This document shows, piece by piece, positions 11,829 through 24,276 of a stretch of DNA of 64,000 nt (position 1 is the stretch's first letter; each line of letters begins with the position of its first letter). Under the pieces are notes generated by a model that saw only the letters and a program-made list of their open reading frames with translations, was not told the DNA's origin and did not search any database. Origin of the DNA: Stereocaulon alpinum (Eukaryota; Ascomycota; Lecanoromycetes; Lecanorales; Stereocaulaceae); contig JAEUBA010000103.1 of assembly GCA_018257865.1 (NCBI GenBank), positions 1 to 64,000 on the forward strand. The letters are read 5' to 3'. The position numbers and the translations under genes were made by a program.

Positions 11829-14191
11829 TCAGTCCGTGATTCTCCACTTGTCGAACCACTTGAGATGCCTCCACTTCTTGTTGTCCCCTTCCATCCCAAA
11901 TACGATGGCTCTGAAGAGCCAGAACAGCGCTATGACCGCAACATACAACAACCCATAGACGGCCCACTCCAACGCCTTGTTCTTTCTTCCCAGTGGCTTC
12001 GTCATCCAATCCATCATGAATCCCATCGTTAAAATCGCAAAATACAGTGCTGGATAATAATGATGCACGTACGTCACTCTGGCCATGGCGACGAAAGGAA
12101 GATAATGTAAGAACCAGCCGACCACTGGGTACAGACCGCCGTAGTGTATCTGATCGATTTCGCTAGGCTTGAGTTCCGTGTAGCCACGTTGCCACCGCAC
12201 GAGATACCAGCCGATGAGGACAAAGAAGCCTACGAGGGATGCTGTGCTACCCCAGTAGACAATGGGGTTGCCGAGGAGGAAGTACTTGACGATGTTTTCG
12301 TCCCAGCCACACATTCTGAGGCCGACGTTTAGTATAGGCCATTGCCAGAACTGGGAGGCCAGATCGTCTTGCTTGTCCGGGTCAGGGACGAGGGCGTTGT
12401 TGGAGGTCATCATGGCAACATTGAGATGCATGAAGTCGCGGAGGAAGGGCGACTTGTAGGAGCCTGGGTCACTGGCGGGTACTATACGATCTGTTTTAGC
12501 TCCAGATTGGGGGGAAAGGAGTAGTGCAAGAACTTACACCTCTCATTCCAGTGGGACTCGACGTTCCAGTGAGTGTATACATCTCGTGGCTTGTTTTCCT
12601 TTGCACAAGTGACTTCAATCTGTTTGAAACCCCATTGAGGCAGGTTGACATTTCCAGCGCGTAAATAACACCCAAGCGCTGTATGCCTCAACCTGAAAGA
12701 GGTCGTCAATGTCCTAACCCTAGACCAGTCTCTCGAAGCGGCATCGTTTACAACTTCGACAGTCCAATGATCCTTCTCGTCACCAATCGTAGTGTTGCCA
12801 TACGCGGATACTTCATTATCAGCCTTGGTCACAGGAGCCGAGACTGCGTGAGAATGGAGATTGCGACCAGTCTGAGAATGGATCAAGCGAATGACGCTTT
12901 TGTCTCCAACAAATTCAAGTGGAGCTTCTGGGTCGTACAAAGGCATACTTCGGTTAGGATAGAAAAACCAGTCGTTGTTGGCATCCTTATGATGATAGCA
13001 AGTGACTTGCTGTTGCTGCGAGCCTTCCGGGTATGTCTGAACGTGGGAGTGCAATAGTCCACCACCATACCCCATATTCTTTAATGTGGCTCTTGATCCG
13101 AGTGCGACTTCCAGTGGACTGTCTTTGCCGACTTCTGTGCCTCTCAAGTTTGCCTGAAACAGAGAGCTCATTTGTGCGTCGCCAGGGCCGCTGTTCTCCA
13201 GGACAAGGAAGTGAACCCAGAACGAGAACATGTACACTAGTACTGGAATGATAATGAGTCCGGCTACCCTAGCCACCAGATGTGAGGCAAGTTCAAGCTG
13301 ATACACTGTCAGCTTTAGTCTTCTCTATCAAGCGGCTTGGTCTACCTTTGGCATCTTCAAGTCTCCGAACTTGTTCCATAGATCTTCAATGGTGTAGAGT
13401 CCAACAAGGGCTGTGCCAAACATTCCCACCCACTTGACGCTGCACACGCAGCCAATGCTGATCCCCGTGAGGAAGAGCCAAAAGAACCATTCAAGAGAGA
13501 AGCTCTCATGCCTCAACCGATGGAACCTTGCCCAGCAAAGTACGGTTGTAAACGTAAAACAGAGCAGCATCGAGTCCAGTAGGATGAACCTTGAGATTGT
13601 AGCGTATGAATTCTCGAAGAGTACCATCAGGGTGACTAGCCATACTGCTGGCCTCCTGAAATTGAGCTCCCTCGCGGTGAAGTAGGCGAGAGGGACGCAG
13701 ACCGCGCCAAAAGCGGAGTTGAATAGACGCATGAAAGTATAGTTGAGCTCCTCTGGGTATTTCTCGCCGGACTTGAACTCAAAAGATCCATTGTAGCCTG
13801 CTAGGACTCCTGAGAGACCAACGAGCATTTTGCCGAGAGGAGGATGTACATCGAAGTAGAATTCTCGCTTGATATAGTGGGAACCGAACTTGCCAAAACT
13901 AAGAGTGAGAAACGCGTTAGCCTTACAGGAAAGCTGACGGGGCGATCTAGCAGCAGCTGGGTTTCCGACTTACTGGGCTTCATCCCAAGTGACAATGTCC
14001 GACAAACCTATCTTGTACATTCGTGTGAAGAAAGCCAGTATGGTGAAGACGAGAGGCGCAATAAGGAATTCGTATTCGTCGAGGGTGGATAATATTGAGG
14101 ACTGGGATTTCGGCTGCACAAGGGACTTGTCAGCGCTTGAAGCTCTAGTGATGCGAGATCGTCCATACTTTCTGCAACTTCTTGTCGTCAT
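11829..14191 (-). CDS. PMT2: Protein O-mannosyltransferase, PMT2 subfamily
   Basis: Transfers mannose from dolichyl-phosphate-mannose to Ser/Thr of secretory proteins in the ER membrane; usually works as a Pmt1-Pmt2 dimer. Exons (minus) are 14,191-13,974, 13,898-13,346, 13,297-12,538 and 12,481-11,829, giving 727 aa from ATG 14,191. Near the N-terminus TWDEAHFGKFGSHY carries the acidic catalytic pair and is followed by FDVHPPLGKM. Multiple membrane helices come next, then lumenal MIR repeats containing GGGLLHSHVQTYPEGS at about 330-500. The C-terminal membrane half includes NPIVYWGS and HYYPALYF. The start is unsettled: upstream sequence to 14,366 encodes a plausible PMT2 N-terminus (PDGIELRRR, HDDKKLQK) in the +1 frame relative to this exon. 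It could join only by a 43-nt intron or by assuming a one-base indel near 14,175. Essential for wall integrity in many fungi. Confidence 0.92.
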
Positions 14192-15374
14192 GTTCTTTCT
14201 GTGAAGGTACAATGCTGCCATTGCTACCGCTGGGCACGATTCTCCTCCGTAGCTCTATGCCATCTGGGGCTGCCCCTGAGGCGAAGCTCGCCTTGTTGGC
14301 AGTCATTTTGTAATCGCCAGTGCGACTCGGTCTGGGCTTTGGTTTCGAATATGGGGGAAAAGCCAAGGTGTAGGATGAATACCGAAGTGGTGGCCAAAGG
14401 GAATTGGAGCAAGGGGAGGCCAGCTAAGGCTGGGAAAGGAGTGAAAGAAGTGGTAGGATTAAAGACGCTACTGTTTCATGACGCTGAAAAACAGCAATTG
14501 ATAGAGGACACAAGATCCTTCAATGAGGCTCTACACCGGCGGAGGGGAAAGAATTGTTGGTGTATGTAGAACAGACAACGTGTCGTCCCAAATTTCTATT
14601 ACGAGGCCCATCTAATCTACTCCGTAGGGTTCAAAGCCTCAGTGCTGAGCCCACGCTAGCGTCACTAGTGGCAGATCAAGAAAGCTTAGTGCAATGGGGG
14701 CCAAGTCTTGCCGACTTGGCGGATTCTATCAATGCTTCTCGAAATACATCAGAACACTGTTCTCTAAGAGATGGTTCGGGCAAGTAAGATATCTCGGCCT
14801 CTGATGATAGTCAGACTGTCCAAAGTGTGCTTTGGTGTCAACGAACTCTTGTATAGTCCTACTTGATCCGCACGTTCCTACTTTCGACTTTCCTCAGCTT
14901 GAAAGGTACCTTGTCGATCTTCCATAGTGAACAGCTGTTTTGTTTAGGCATAGCGAAAGCACGACAAGACCGTGCATGGTGACAAATGCATCAATCTTAC
15001 CATCTATCACCCCGTTATCTCTTATCGGCCAATCATACTCATATTAAAACTATCTCGGCATTATGTTCCTCACAGTCTTTATCAAACACGTAGCTGTCTC
15101 TTAGACTTTTTCATCATCTTGGAGAACCATCACATCTCCGCTACAAGATTTATCAGCGTAACATCCCTGAACTACATCCCACCATCAATTTCGAAGCAGA
15201 TCAGTGATGATCAACTCGTGCTTCTAGCCAACACTTTAGCGTTGAGCTGCTCTTATTGGTATTAATTCTTCATCTCCATCTAAAAGCAACTAGGTTGTTC
15301 CCGCATTGGAGACTCTTTTCCGGGATAAGTCCTTCGTCTACCTCCATCGCTTGCTGCACGCTCTTCGCACGATC
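14192..15374. other. PMT2 upstream region and intergenic DNA
   Basis: 14,192-14,366 probably belongs to the PMT2 N-terminus or leader (see that gene). From there to the 3' end of the small secreted-protein gene I see no supported gene, repeat or RNA. Confidence 0.4.
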
Positions 15375-15950
15375 TCAAGAAACACTACTGATAGGAGCGG
15401 TGACTCCATTGGGAGCAATGCAGATACTAGTGACTCCAGTAATGGGAAAGCACGATTCCCAGCTGAAATGTGCAGTTCCAGTCGCGGACTCTTCCCCACT
15501 GCCGAGACAAATCAGCTCCACGGATTTTCCAGCGAAAATAGCACGACTTACCCCTCACAATTCAAGACTCGTTTAATAACGATAGTCCCATTAGTGGGAT
15601 ACTGGAAAGATGCACTTGGGTCGATGCAGGGGTGGAAAGCGGTACCGGTCAGCACTGGGGCGCTGCTGGCGTGAACTGTGGACATAGCTGGCATCAGATA
15701 TACATATTCATATATTTCTGGGGGATGAAATGTTCAAGAACATACCACACAATGTCGAATAGCCAGGTTGGTTCGGGTCATTCAAGGTGAACCCTATGCT
15801 TGCGGGCGCTATGCCGTCATTGCCTCCTGTGTTCCTCTCGCCTTCGAGGGTGTTGAGTTGGAAAGCTTGGAATGAGGTGCTGGCGCAGTATTGGCCGAAT
15901 GTGACACCGTGGAGGAGGGCGAGGACGGGAAGAATGACGAGGCAATGCAT
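15375..15950 (-). CDS. Small secreted cysteine-containing protein (effector-like)
   Basis: Three exons on the minus strand (15,950-15,746; 15,687-15,552; 15,498-15,375), introns 58 and 53 nt, join in phase to 154 aa. The N-terminus MHCLVILPVLALLHGVTFG is a clear signal peptide, with the mature protein beginning near QYCAS. The mature part has six cysteines (in QYC, TLC, HPC, LNC, ESC, SIC), enough for three disulfides. It is rich in Ser/Thr/Gly with alternating hydrophobics, as in a small beta-sheet protein. Length and layout resemble fungal AA1-like (Alt a 1 type) secreted proteins, but this is inferred from general pattern, not from a decisive motif. It may act in the extracellular space or on a host. 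The nearest neighbour, PMT2, is on the same strand but unrelated. No sign of decay. Confidence 0.72.
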
Positions 15951-18089
15951 TTTACTGATGTTCGAGTTTAGTCCGGTGGTGTTGTGCTTTCTTCAACTAG
16001 AGAGAGGTGAGAGGATGAGGTTGTGTTGGATGAGAACGAATGCTACGTACTAGGTCGTCAAGGAGGCTATGTCCTGGTACAGGATGTATAGTGAAAATCG
16101 ACAACAACTGCTGACCAAGCTTTTGCACAAGGATTCGTCACCACGAAGTGGCGGTCAAGAACACGTAGTACCAAATGCGTCGCGTGGATCGAGTCATCGA
16201 CACCAATATTGTGCTACTTGTAGCTGACGAAGCGGACAACCGCCTGTGGCGGCAGTATTGGGTATGGGTTCCGCTTGCAGCGTCATGCTTGTTCTATTTC
16301 GTCAAGCCGCTAAGGACTCCCGACTAAGCCCCTGCATTTGTCGCCGTCTCTTTGATCATGTTTCCGCTTGTGTGAAAAATTGAGTAAATGCATTGAGTAC
16401 AACTTATCCCAAGGTACATACATGGCTGAACATGATGGGAAAAAGACGTTCATAGATGCAACTTGCAATCCAATTTCGATCGCGCGCACAATTACCAATC
16501 AAAGGTCTGAAGCTACAAGATTAACCCTGTGTTCCAATTCTGTACTTTAGCATGCCTGATCTCCAAAGTGAAGAAACACTACTGACCAACCTTCATGCTA
16601 CGGGCGGGAATGGTAATTTGCCATTAGGTCCCACTACGTGGCTGTTGAGGGAGACGTAACCTCAATACTAACTTCCCATGATTGCACAAGCCAAAGAATC
16701 CTTTTCAAAGCCGGGAGTTGGCGCCGCCACGAGGATGTTCAATGGGTGCATGTTTATCTACTGGGCAAGTATTGCACTAAGCTTATATAACTTTTTAATT
16801 CCTACTAAGGACTTCGGAATCGCTAGCTACTACTTTTGCCATCGCGTCTCTAACAGGTTCATCCGCGATTCACTCTGCTAGTAATTGGCGATATTAGTAC
16901 TATCCTATGAAACTTCTAATCCATCTGCACCTCATCCATTGAAGAAAAGAGGGGTAATTCGCAATACGCCGTACTCAACCCCTTTCCCCACGGCCACGAG
17001 GTAGATCAATCAAGTAGTGAAGGAGGGATTGGGCGGTAGGGCAGTAGGTGCGTTTGATGAGGCAGGGGGTGATTGAGAGGAGGAGGGTTCAGGTGGATAT
17101 AAAGACGGTGGGGAAACGCAATCCCAATAAAGGGAGGTGGACCTGAGGGTTATATATCATCTCAAAAAGGCGAGGATATTGGAACTCGAAGTTGTGAGGT
17201 GCACTTTGTTAGACAAGGTAAGACCAAAGCGGTGGAAGATTTAAGAGAGCGCGCATTATTCCTCTCTCACCACGTGTTGATACCTCTCGTGCTAATGAAG
17301 CTTCACATAACATCTACAACCCTCCTATGCTGGACCGTCCCAAATCCCCAAACTCCCATACTAAAGTGAGGATGTCCAAAGCACTGCCTCAGCGGATCGA
17401 GGAGCATTCAATTCACCCTTCCCATGAACGGTTTCAGACCTTCACTTTCGGGAGAGGCATAAAGTACCCAAGGTAGATCGTGAACACCAAGCCGCCAAGG
17501 ATCCATGTCCGTTATGAGCCCTCCATAAGGTACGGTAAGCAACGTAGCACCAACGCAATCATATCCGAGCTCCAATATCACTTTACATATCCCCCGCGTA
17601 TTCCCGAAACTTACCACATCACTCGTTCGTGTAACCTGTATGCAAGGAGAGAAGGATACAGAGACGCCAGAATATGGAAATAGCCGATGTAGCCAGGAGC
17701 ACAAACGAACGATGTAATTGCGCTTTTGCCTTTTCGCTGAACAAGGAGAGTTCGAGGGATGGTAGTGGATAGGTGGATCTTGGGCATCGATCTGTGGCGC
17801 ACAAGCTAGAGCTCAGTGAATGATTGTGGCAAAACACTCGGACCTCGAGGTCTATAAGACGCGGAGCATCTCGCTTTGCACAGTCATCCTTTGGGAAACA
17901 TCTTCCAAAAATGTAAATCGAGCCATAAATACAGGCCTCTGAAGCCAGAAGCAACAAGCCATCGGGCCCTATAACAGCGGCCCGAAGGTGGGAATCATTC
18001 TTTCACTCCCGTGTCAAACAAAAGAAATGTCTATTCTGTCTTTACCTGTTGAACCAGCATCAAATCAAATAGTCGTTAACGGAGCAGAC
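15951..18089. other. Intergenic, no supported gene
   Basis: About 2.1 kb. Only small unsupported open frames are present. Purine-rich stretches near 17,020-17,130 and a TTATATAT motif near 17,152 are visible but precede no convincing gene. Confidence 0.35.
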
Positions 18090-20349
18090 TTAATTATCAT
18101 TCTGCTCCAGTCTTCCATATCCCCGGCCAGCGTCCTTCTTGCCCTCCCCCTTTGTTCTTTGCACCATACGTGAGATCCAGCCTCCGATACCTTCGTTCTT
18201 CGTGGGGGTGTCTGAAGGTAATCGAGGCTTGCCATTTTCGGCTGGGTCGGAGGGGGGATTGATGTCAAGGCCTGGAATTGCATTGTCTGCAGTAAAGGTG
18301 CCGAGACCACTACCACGCCGTATATCAAGGGAGGGAACGGGAGAGCGGACAGCCATTAGGGATTCGACTTCGGCATGCTGGGCGGGAGTAGGCATAGCGG
18401 TAGTAGCATCACCAAAGAGTGCGTCCATGTCTTCAAGACGGACGTTGGCAGTCTCAGGATAGAGGAAATACACTGTGACAGTGTCAGCCTCGAGACTTGA
18501 CATAAAGGTTAGGGAAAACATACCGAGAACGAAACTAACGGCGCAGAAGAATGCGTGTACAAGGTACAACCGCCATTTGATCCACTCTTGCAAGATAGGC
18601 GTCATCTCGCCCACAAGCCAGTTAAAAGCCCAATTCGCTGCTGTACTCAAACTAGCTCCCTTGGCACGGATACTGAGAGGAAGGATCTCCGGAGGATAGA
18701 GCCACGGAATTGGGCCCCAAGAAGCACCAAATGAAGCGTTGTAGATCATGACGAAGACGACGGTCAATTGAGGCGTGTAGGAGATGTCGATGAAGATGAA
18801 GTACGAGATGAGTGAAAGCGATATAATCATGGCCACGGCTCCGGAAAGAAGGATCACGCGACGGCCCCACTTGTCCACCAGATACCATGGAGGGATTGTA
18901 GCTAGCAAGTAGGTGATGCCGTTGATGCCCGTCATGAGGATAGCGTCACGCCCGGACCAGCCAGCAGACTCGAAGACCAGTGGCGCATAGTATGAGATGA
19001 CGTTGATGCCATTGAGCTGTGCCAAAGCCTGTGCCGACATGGCGATGAATAGTCGCTTGTAGTATTTTCTGAACATTTCGTAGTACGATCGTTCCCCTTC
19101 CTGCCGTTGTAAGAGCACATTCATCTTGATCTCACGGTACTCTTGCCGAGCCTTGTCGTTATGTATATCTCCGCCCCCATAGAGGTTGGCAATTACTACG
19201 ATGCCTTCCTCGTCATGATCGTTATCGAGAAGCCACCTGCACGGAGTCACCCTGTCAACGAGGAACTTGGCAAGAGAGCTAAGAGGATTACTAACCTGGG
19301 CGATTCGCAGATGATGAGGCTACCCAATCCGAGTAGGAACCCCATGAAACATTGTAGTAGCAATGGAACGCGCCATGCGTAATCGCTGGTTATGAAACTG
19401 CAGAAATAATCGACCCAAACGCTGGCGGCATAACCGCTGATGTTGCCGGTGAACTCGATGCAAGCAAGCTTCCCTCGGTTGTGTGGAGGCGATATCTCAG
19501 ACTGATATACGGGAACGATCGTTGATAGAGCACCAACTCCAAGACCAGCGATGATTCTTCCAAAGATCATCATTGGCATGCCATTGGCGAAGGTCTGGAA
19601 AGCTCCGCCAACAAAGAATATCATGGACCCAAACAGTATAGTTCGTCGGCGACCAATCATGTCTCCTATCCTGCCAACGCTCAATGATGCAACAAAAGCT
19701 CCAACCTCGAGGATAGCAACCATCGTCCCGATCTCGGCTCTTGTCGGCTGGTTAAAGTAGTCTTTGAAGAATGAGCCCCTGCAATTCGTCCAAGGATATT
19801 AGCTAAGGTGTCCAACATGTAGCAGAGGTTGCCCTACGTGATGATGCCAGACATGACGCCCTGATCATATCCAAAGAGGAAAACGCCTAACGAAACAAAT
19901 ACACTCGTAAAATACCTGGCCAATATCAGTATGGCGGTCCAACTCTATCGGCAAAGGATAACCTACAGCAAAGGCTTCCCCGTCAGCCCCTGCGTTCTGG
20001 CTTTCTGATGATCCCCAGTCATGATGATGGCGAGAAATATCTCAACACGGCCGATCTGCCTCGCCTCAGGCTCCGGTATTTCAATAGCCTCTTTACTGAC
20101 TCCAGGATTGGTAGTGTTGTGCTCTGAATGGTTGTGTTGTGCGTAGTGTACGTGTTTGGGTCGGCGGTACAACGGTCTTGACTCCGAAGCCGCAAGACCT
20201 TGGTCGTCCACAGACCCCCTTATCTGTATTCGTAGCGGATCCTCTTCCTCCGCAAGCTGCTCTGCAAGGTCACCAGTGTCACTCCAGAGTGAAAAGTCTG
20301 AGCCTGCAGAATCCGAGGACCGCCGTCTACGCTCCTTCTCGTCAATCAA
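18090..20349 (-). CDS. MFS sugar transporter (SP family)
   Basis: Plasma-membrane sugar/H+ symporter type. Exons on the minus strand: 20,349 (5' limit uncertain)-19,967, 19,915-19,838, 19,778-19,296, 19,236-18,524 and 18,472-18,090, about 679 aa in phase. A charged cytosolic N-terminus (DEKERRRRSSDS and acidic repeats) of about 110 residues precedes the first membrane helix. Family signatures are FGYDQGVMSG in helix 1, GDMIGRRR in loop 2-3, ESPRWLLDND at the end of the N-half, AQLNGINVISYYAP in helix 7, DKWGRRV in loop 8-9 and YPET after helix 12. The C-terminal tail is about 125 residues of polar sequence. The intron at 18,473-18,523 is 51 nt and has no stop, so it can be mis-read as coding. 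No ATG occurs in frame in the first exon upstream of its stop at about 20,480, so a further 5' exon is likely. Substrate not predictable. Confidence 0.88.
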
Positions 20350-22550
20350 AGCTGTTGAATCTTCGTCTCTTGTCTGGGAAGTGGAAGCGAGGGTTCGGAG
20401 GGGAATCGTTAAGTCGTTAGGCTTTGAGGAAGGAATGATGCCGGTGGTAGGTGGGCTGGCCGGTAAGCAGCCCGTCTAATTAAATGGGTACAATTCCAAG
20501 GGACAAATAAGGATAAAGGGTATTGTGTGGGGTTGGCTTTGGAATGGATCAGCAGCCGAAGTGGAAGGGTTCGGTCGCGCGTCTGTGTGTGCGGCGGATC
20601 ACGATGGATGTGGATCACGCATTGGATAGAAGCTGCAGGTGCGCGTTTCCCTGTGAAGAAGCGAGAAATCTTCTAGAAGTTTTGGCACGAGACTCTGCTA
20701 GTACTGTCTTGACTCTTGATGGGCGTGTTTTGGTTGGCAGCTGAGTTGATGTCCGCTCTTAGTAAGGACTAAGGACCCAGCGGAAGGCTCATTAGCGTCT
20801 GCACAATTTTTATACAAAGGGTCCAGAGCCAACCCTTTTACCCCCCACTTCTCGATATTCCGCCTGAGAGGTTCAAAGCCTTTGCTGTGTTGATATGAAT
20901 GCAATGTTTACTTTACTTCCGAGTCGATGTCTAGAGAAAAGGATGGAATGAGGCGTGGGTCTGGTAGGATTGGGGCCACGTTGTTATCTACAATTCATGG
21001 CCGACCGCCGACCACCAAATACTTGCAAGCCTCACGATGTGGGTAAAGGAGTCCCTGAATCCTTTATCGGCAGTGCATCTTGGGCGCAAGCCCCTAGGGC
21101 GGGGAATCTGGCTAAGGCTGTTTGGACCGTGATACGGAAGGCTTTGGGGGGGGGGGTGGATATGCTAGTTCTACCTTAAGTATGGTTGGTAGGGTACAAA
21201 GGCCCGATGAGCCCAACATTGACCCTGCATAAGAGGCTTTGTAAGGTAGGTACGGATCTTCTCCTCATTTCGCCGCGGAACTCCGGGACGGTAAGGCAGC
21301 CTTTACAGCCCACGTGAGCTGCACGAGAACGAAATGTACATTGGTACAAAGTGACATTCAGCTCTGTCTATAGAGCCTCGGCTGTTTCGGAGAATGATAG
21401 GTAACCTCAATAACACCTTGTGAGGCGATACTGCTGCATTCAACATCCATCCTCAAGACATCCAACCCAATGAAATGCGCTTTTCCAGCTTTCCACCCAT
21501 TGATGGAAGACAAGAGCACTGGAATAAGAAGGAGCCTATGACAGTAACGGCTACTGTAACGATACCCAATTGTTCTTTAGCTCCGCGACCGTCAGGCCAG
21601 GAAGAGGCTTCCAATAAAACAGAGTAGAAGTCGATAACGGACGACCAGCACCAAGAGAAGAAGACCGCAAAGAAATTAGGCGGCAAGGAAGCACCATTAT
21701 TCTGTAAGCTGAGGAAACCTGCTGCAGTCTTACTTGCCAAGGTCGGCCGTTGGTCCAGCTTGATCCTTGGTCGGCGCCGTACTTTGATTGCTCTGACAGA
21801 TTGTAGTGTAAGTATTCCCATAGAGGAATTCACATCTCAACAGTCTTCAATTGTTCAAGGGATGACGGATACTCATGAATATAAGTTATAGAGACGATCA
21901 TTCACAGAGTTCTTTGGGTGTAAAAACAATTAATAAGTTCATTCGACCTTGACGATCATTATTCTGGTGGTTGATGGTTGGAGGAGTGCCAAGGGGAGTA
22001 GGGGAGTGGCTTGTCTTGGCTTGTCTCACCAGCCTCTTTTAGCACTAAGGTACCTTTAAGGTACGTAACTTACCTTAGCGAGCTTAGGTCCTTAAGGTAC
22101 CTAACGGACCTCCGCAGAGCTCATTTCCCGCTCCCGCCACCATGTAACTACTCAAGGCAATCTCCCAATGCAGAACACTCTCCCCAAGTCACCTTACTTT
22201 TCCTTCATTGGACGTCGCTGCCCTCCTAAGTAGAGTCTCACATTCTCACCGTCGCATTCTTTTCTACTAAAAAGAGCTTTTTCACGAAGATCAATCGCTG
22301 CTGACGACTCGCCCACCCGCAGTTGCGCCGTCGATCCTTTGCCAGCTCGCGTCGCTCCTTCCCTGTTTTTAGAAACGGTCACTACCTCATCCACCACGCC
22401 ACGACGAGCGGGCCATTGGCAGTCTAGTCTTCCGTCGAACACCTCATAAATCAAGATCTCGTCGATTTCGCTTCTCTACTGCTTCATCCTAGTGGGTGCT
22501 CTCTGTGGATGGGGTGTTGGTGAACGTGGATAGCGCATACCGACCTCACG
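20350..22550. other. Intergenic between sugar transporter and CHS7
   Basis: About 2.2 kb. The proximal part may hold the missing first exon of the sugar-transporter gene. There is an uninterrupted run of 11 G at about 21,146-21,156. Near 22,038-22,110 are repeated AAGGTACC/GGTACCTT palindromes, about 450 bp upstream of the CHS7 start. No complete gene was found. Confidence 0.4.
22038..22112. promoter_or_regulatory. Cluster of GGTACC-centred palindromes
   Basis: Several overlapping copies of AAGGTACCT-like words in both orientations occur within 75 bp, about 450 bp before the CHS7 start codon. They could be protein-binding sites or a small foldback; nothing in the sequence decides between these. 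Confidence 0.3.
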
Positions 22551-23807
22551 ATGGGCTCCACACAATTCGGGAATTTCCACGTAGGTTGCGCTTATCAACC
22601 TGCAGCATTCAGATCACTGACTTGCGCAGAACTTCTGTCGAGACTCGACTCTTCCAATATGCAATGTATGTCACGCAATACCTCAACGCCGCCTCGTCCC
22701 CCAAGCTGAAAAGAAATGCGGCGTGGACTCTGTGGTGGGATACTGACAAATAACGCAGCTGTTCAGTGATTCACCTACACAGACGCGTACTGGAAGTGCA
22801 TTAGAAGGAGCTGGATTTGGGGGATGTGCATTGACAGGCATAAATCTCAGTAATGGGAGGAATCTGTCCAACCTTGGTTCGTGCTTCAAGGACATAGAGC
22901 CGCTACACCATCTGACAAGATGTAGGGTCAATACTGCTGTGTGGCATAGCCATCTTGGTCACCATATTTCTACTGTGGAGGTCGGACAGAAAGCAAGCTG
23001 CAGTGGGCCGCAGGTACATGTAACGGACATGAGATTGGCACCAGCTGCTAACGGTGGATAGAGAGTTTCAACTATTCCTCATAGGCTACATAATCATTTC
23101 CATATGTGAGATCTTCACAGTCGGCGGCTTCCCACTGGAACGGAAAGTCAGACTCGTATGGTCTCCTCAAATCAGATTCCGTCGGACTCGAGCTGATATT
23201 CATAGGGTTTCACGGCCGCTCATCTGGGTGCGATTGTTGCCACTATATGGGTCTTGTTTCTCAACGGCATCGTGGGCTATCAGCTCGTAGACGATGGCAC
23301 ACCTCTATCATTGGGTCTTATACTAGGATCCGGGATCGCCTTCTTCGTCGGTACAGGATATATAGCTCTCGACACGGCCTTCAGCTATACAAACACCTTC
23401 AAATCGAGTCTCATTGGCGACAATCGAAATATTGGTCTTTACGTTCTCTACCAGCTATGGCCATTAATCTGCCTGGCCGGCTTCTTCCTCCTTGAGACCG
23501 TCCTGGTACTGAAAGTGCTCGGAGAGAAAAAGCCTATGCGTTAGTATTCTCCATCTGCCTTCAGATCAACACTACTGACGTGTGCACAGTGTACCTCTTG
23601 GGGGCCGCCCTACTGTTCGCTATTGGCCAGATCTTCCAATACGTTATCAGCACCCATATTTGTCATGGCACTAAGGGCAAGATCGATGGCGCACTCTTCG
23701 AGACCCTCTTCACGCTCCTATCAGTCGTTATGATATGGGTCTTCTGGTCGAGCATAACCGAGGACGACTGGCCCATGCCAGTCTCAGGAGAAAGCACATA
23801 CACATAA
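22551..23807 (+). CDS. CHS7: Chitin synthase export chaperone Chs7
   Basis: ER membrane chaperone needed for folding and exit of chitin synthase Chs3. Seven exons: 22,551-22,580; 22,630-22,665; 22,759-22,876; 22,926-23,013; 23,062-23,155; 23,206-23,539; 23,590-23,807, totalling 305 aa with phases consistent at every junction. The N-terminus MGSTQFGNFH then NFCRDSTLPICN matches the lumenal Cys-containing start of the family. The first helix (GSILLCGIAILVTIF) is followed by the conserved RKQAAVGRRE and then SICEIFTVGG. QLVDDGTPLS is the most diagnostic motif. The C-terminus ends with helices and SSITEDDWP, as in Chs7. Seven hydrophobic segments can be counted. The exon-rich start would be missed by simple frame calling. 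Divergent intergenic space upstream; SSL1 follows 470 bp downstream. Confidence 0.93.
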
Positions 23808-24276
23808 TCACCCTACTGCTGGGTGCGCGTTCGTTCATGATTGATGTTACCTTAGCGTGTTCGTTCTATTGATATCCAGGCATCTTTTCAGTCTATCAGA
23901 GGTGGAGAATCAGATCTTGCACCATCTTGGATCAGGGCAGGTATCACATGCTTGCCCTTAGGTCGGATTTGGCAGGGCATCGAGCAACGATAAAGTGATA
24001 AAAGGGGTTGTTTTGCTGATGCATGGACATAGATGTACATTAGGACACAATACATAAATCTTAATCAGCTAAAGTCATTGGCCTAACAAAAAGCATTGCC
24101 CACCGTTATAACGTAGATGTTTGAAAGGCATGCAGAAGCGAATCAGAGCCTCAACTTCCATTTTGGGATATCTCTTGGCAACGGTCCGCCTTCCACGTCC
24201 TACCACTTACTGCCGTTCTCATAAGTAGTCCCTTTCGCTTTGTCTTTTCCGAAAGCGTAGGCGAATTGGATGCAAC
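23808..24276. other. Intergenic CHS7-SSL1
   Basis: 469 bp containing the CHS7 3' region and the SSL1 promoter. No further feature was recognised. Confidence 0.4.

Noticed and set aside
17408..17957. Overlapping minus-strand frames 5' of 18 kb
   Set aside because: Two short frames that do not join and show no family resemblance; probably chance.
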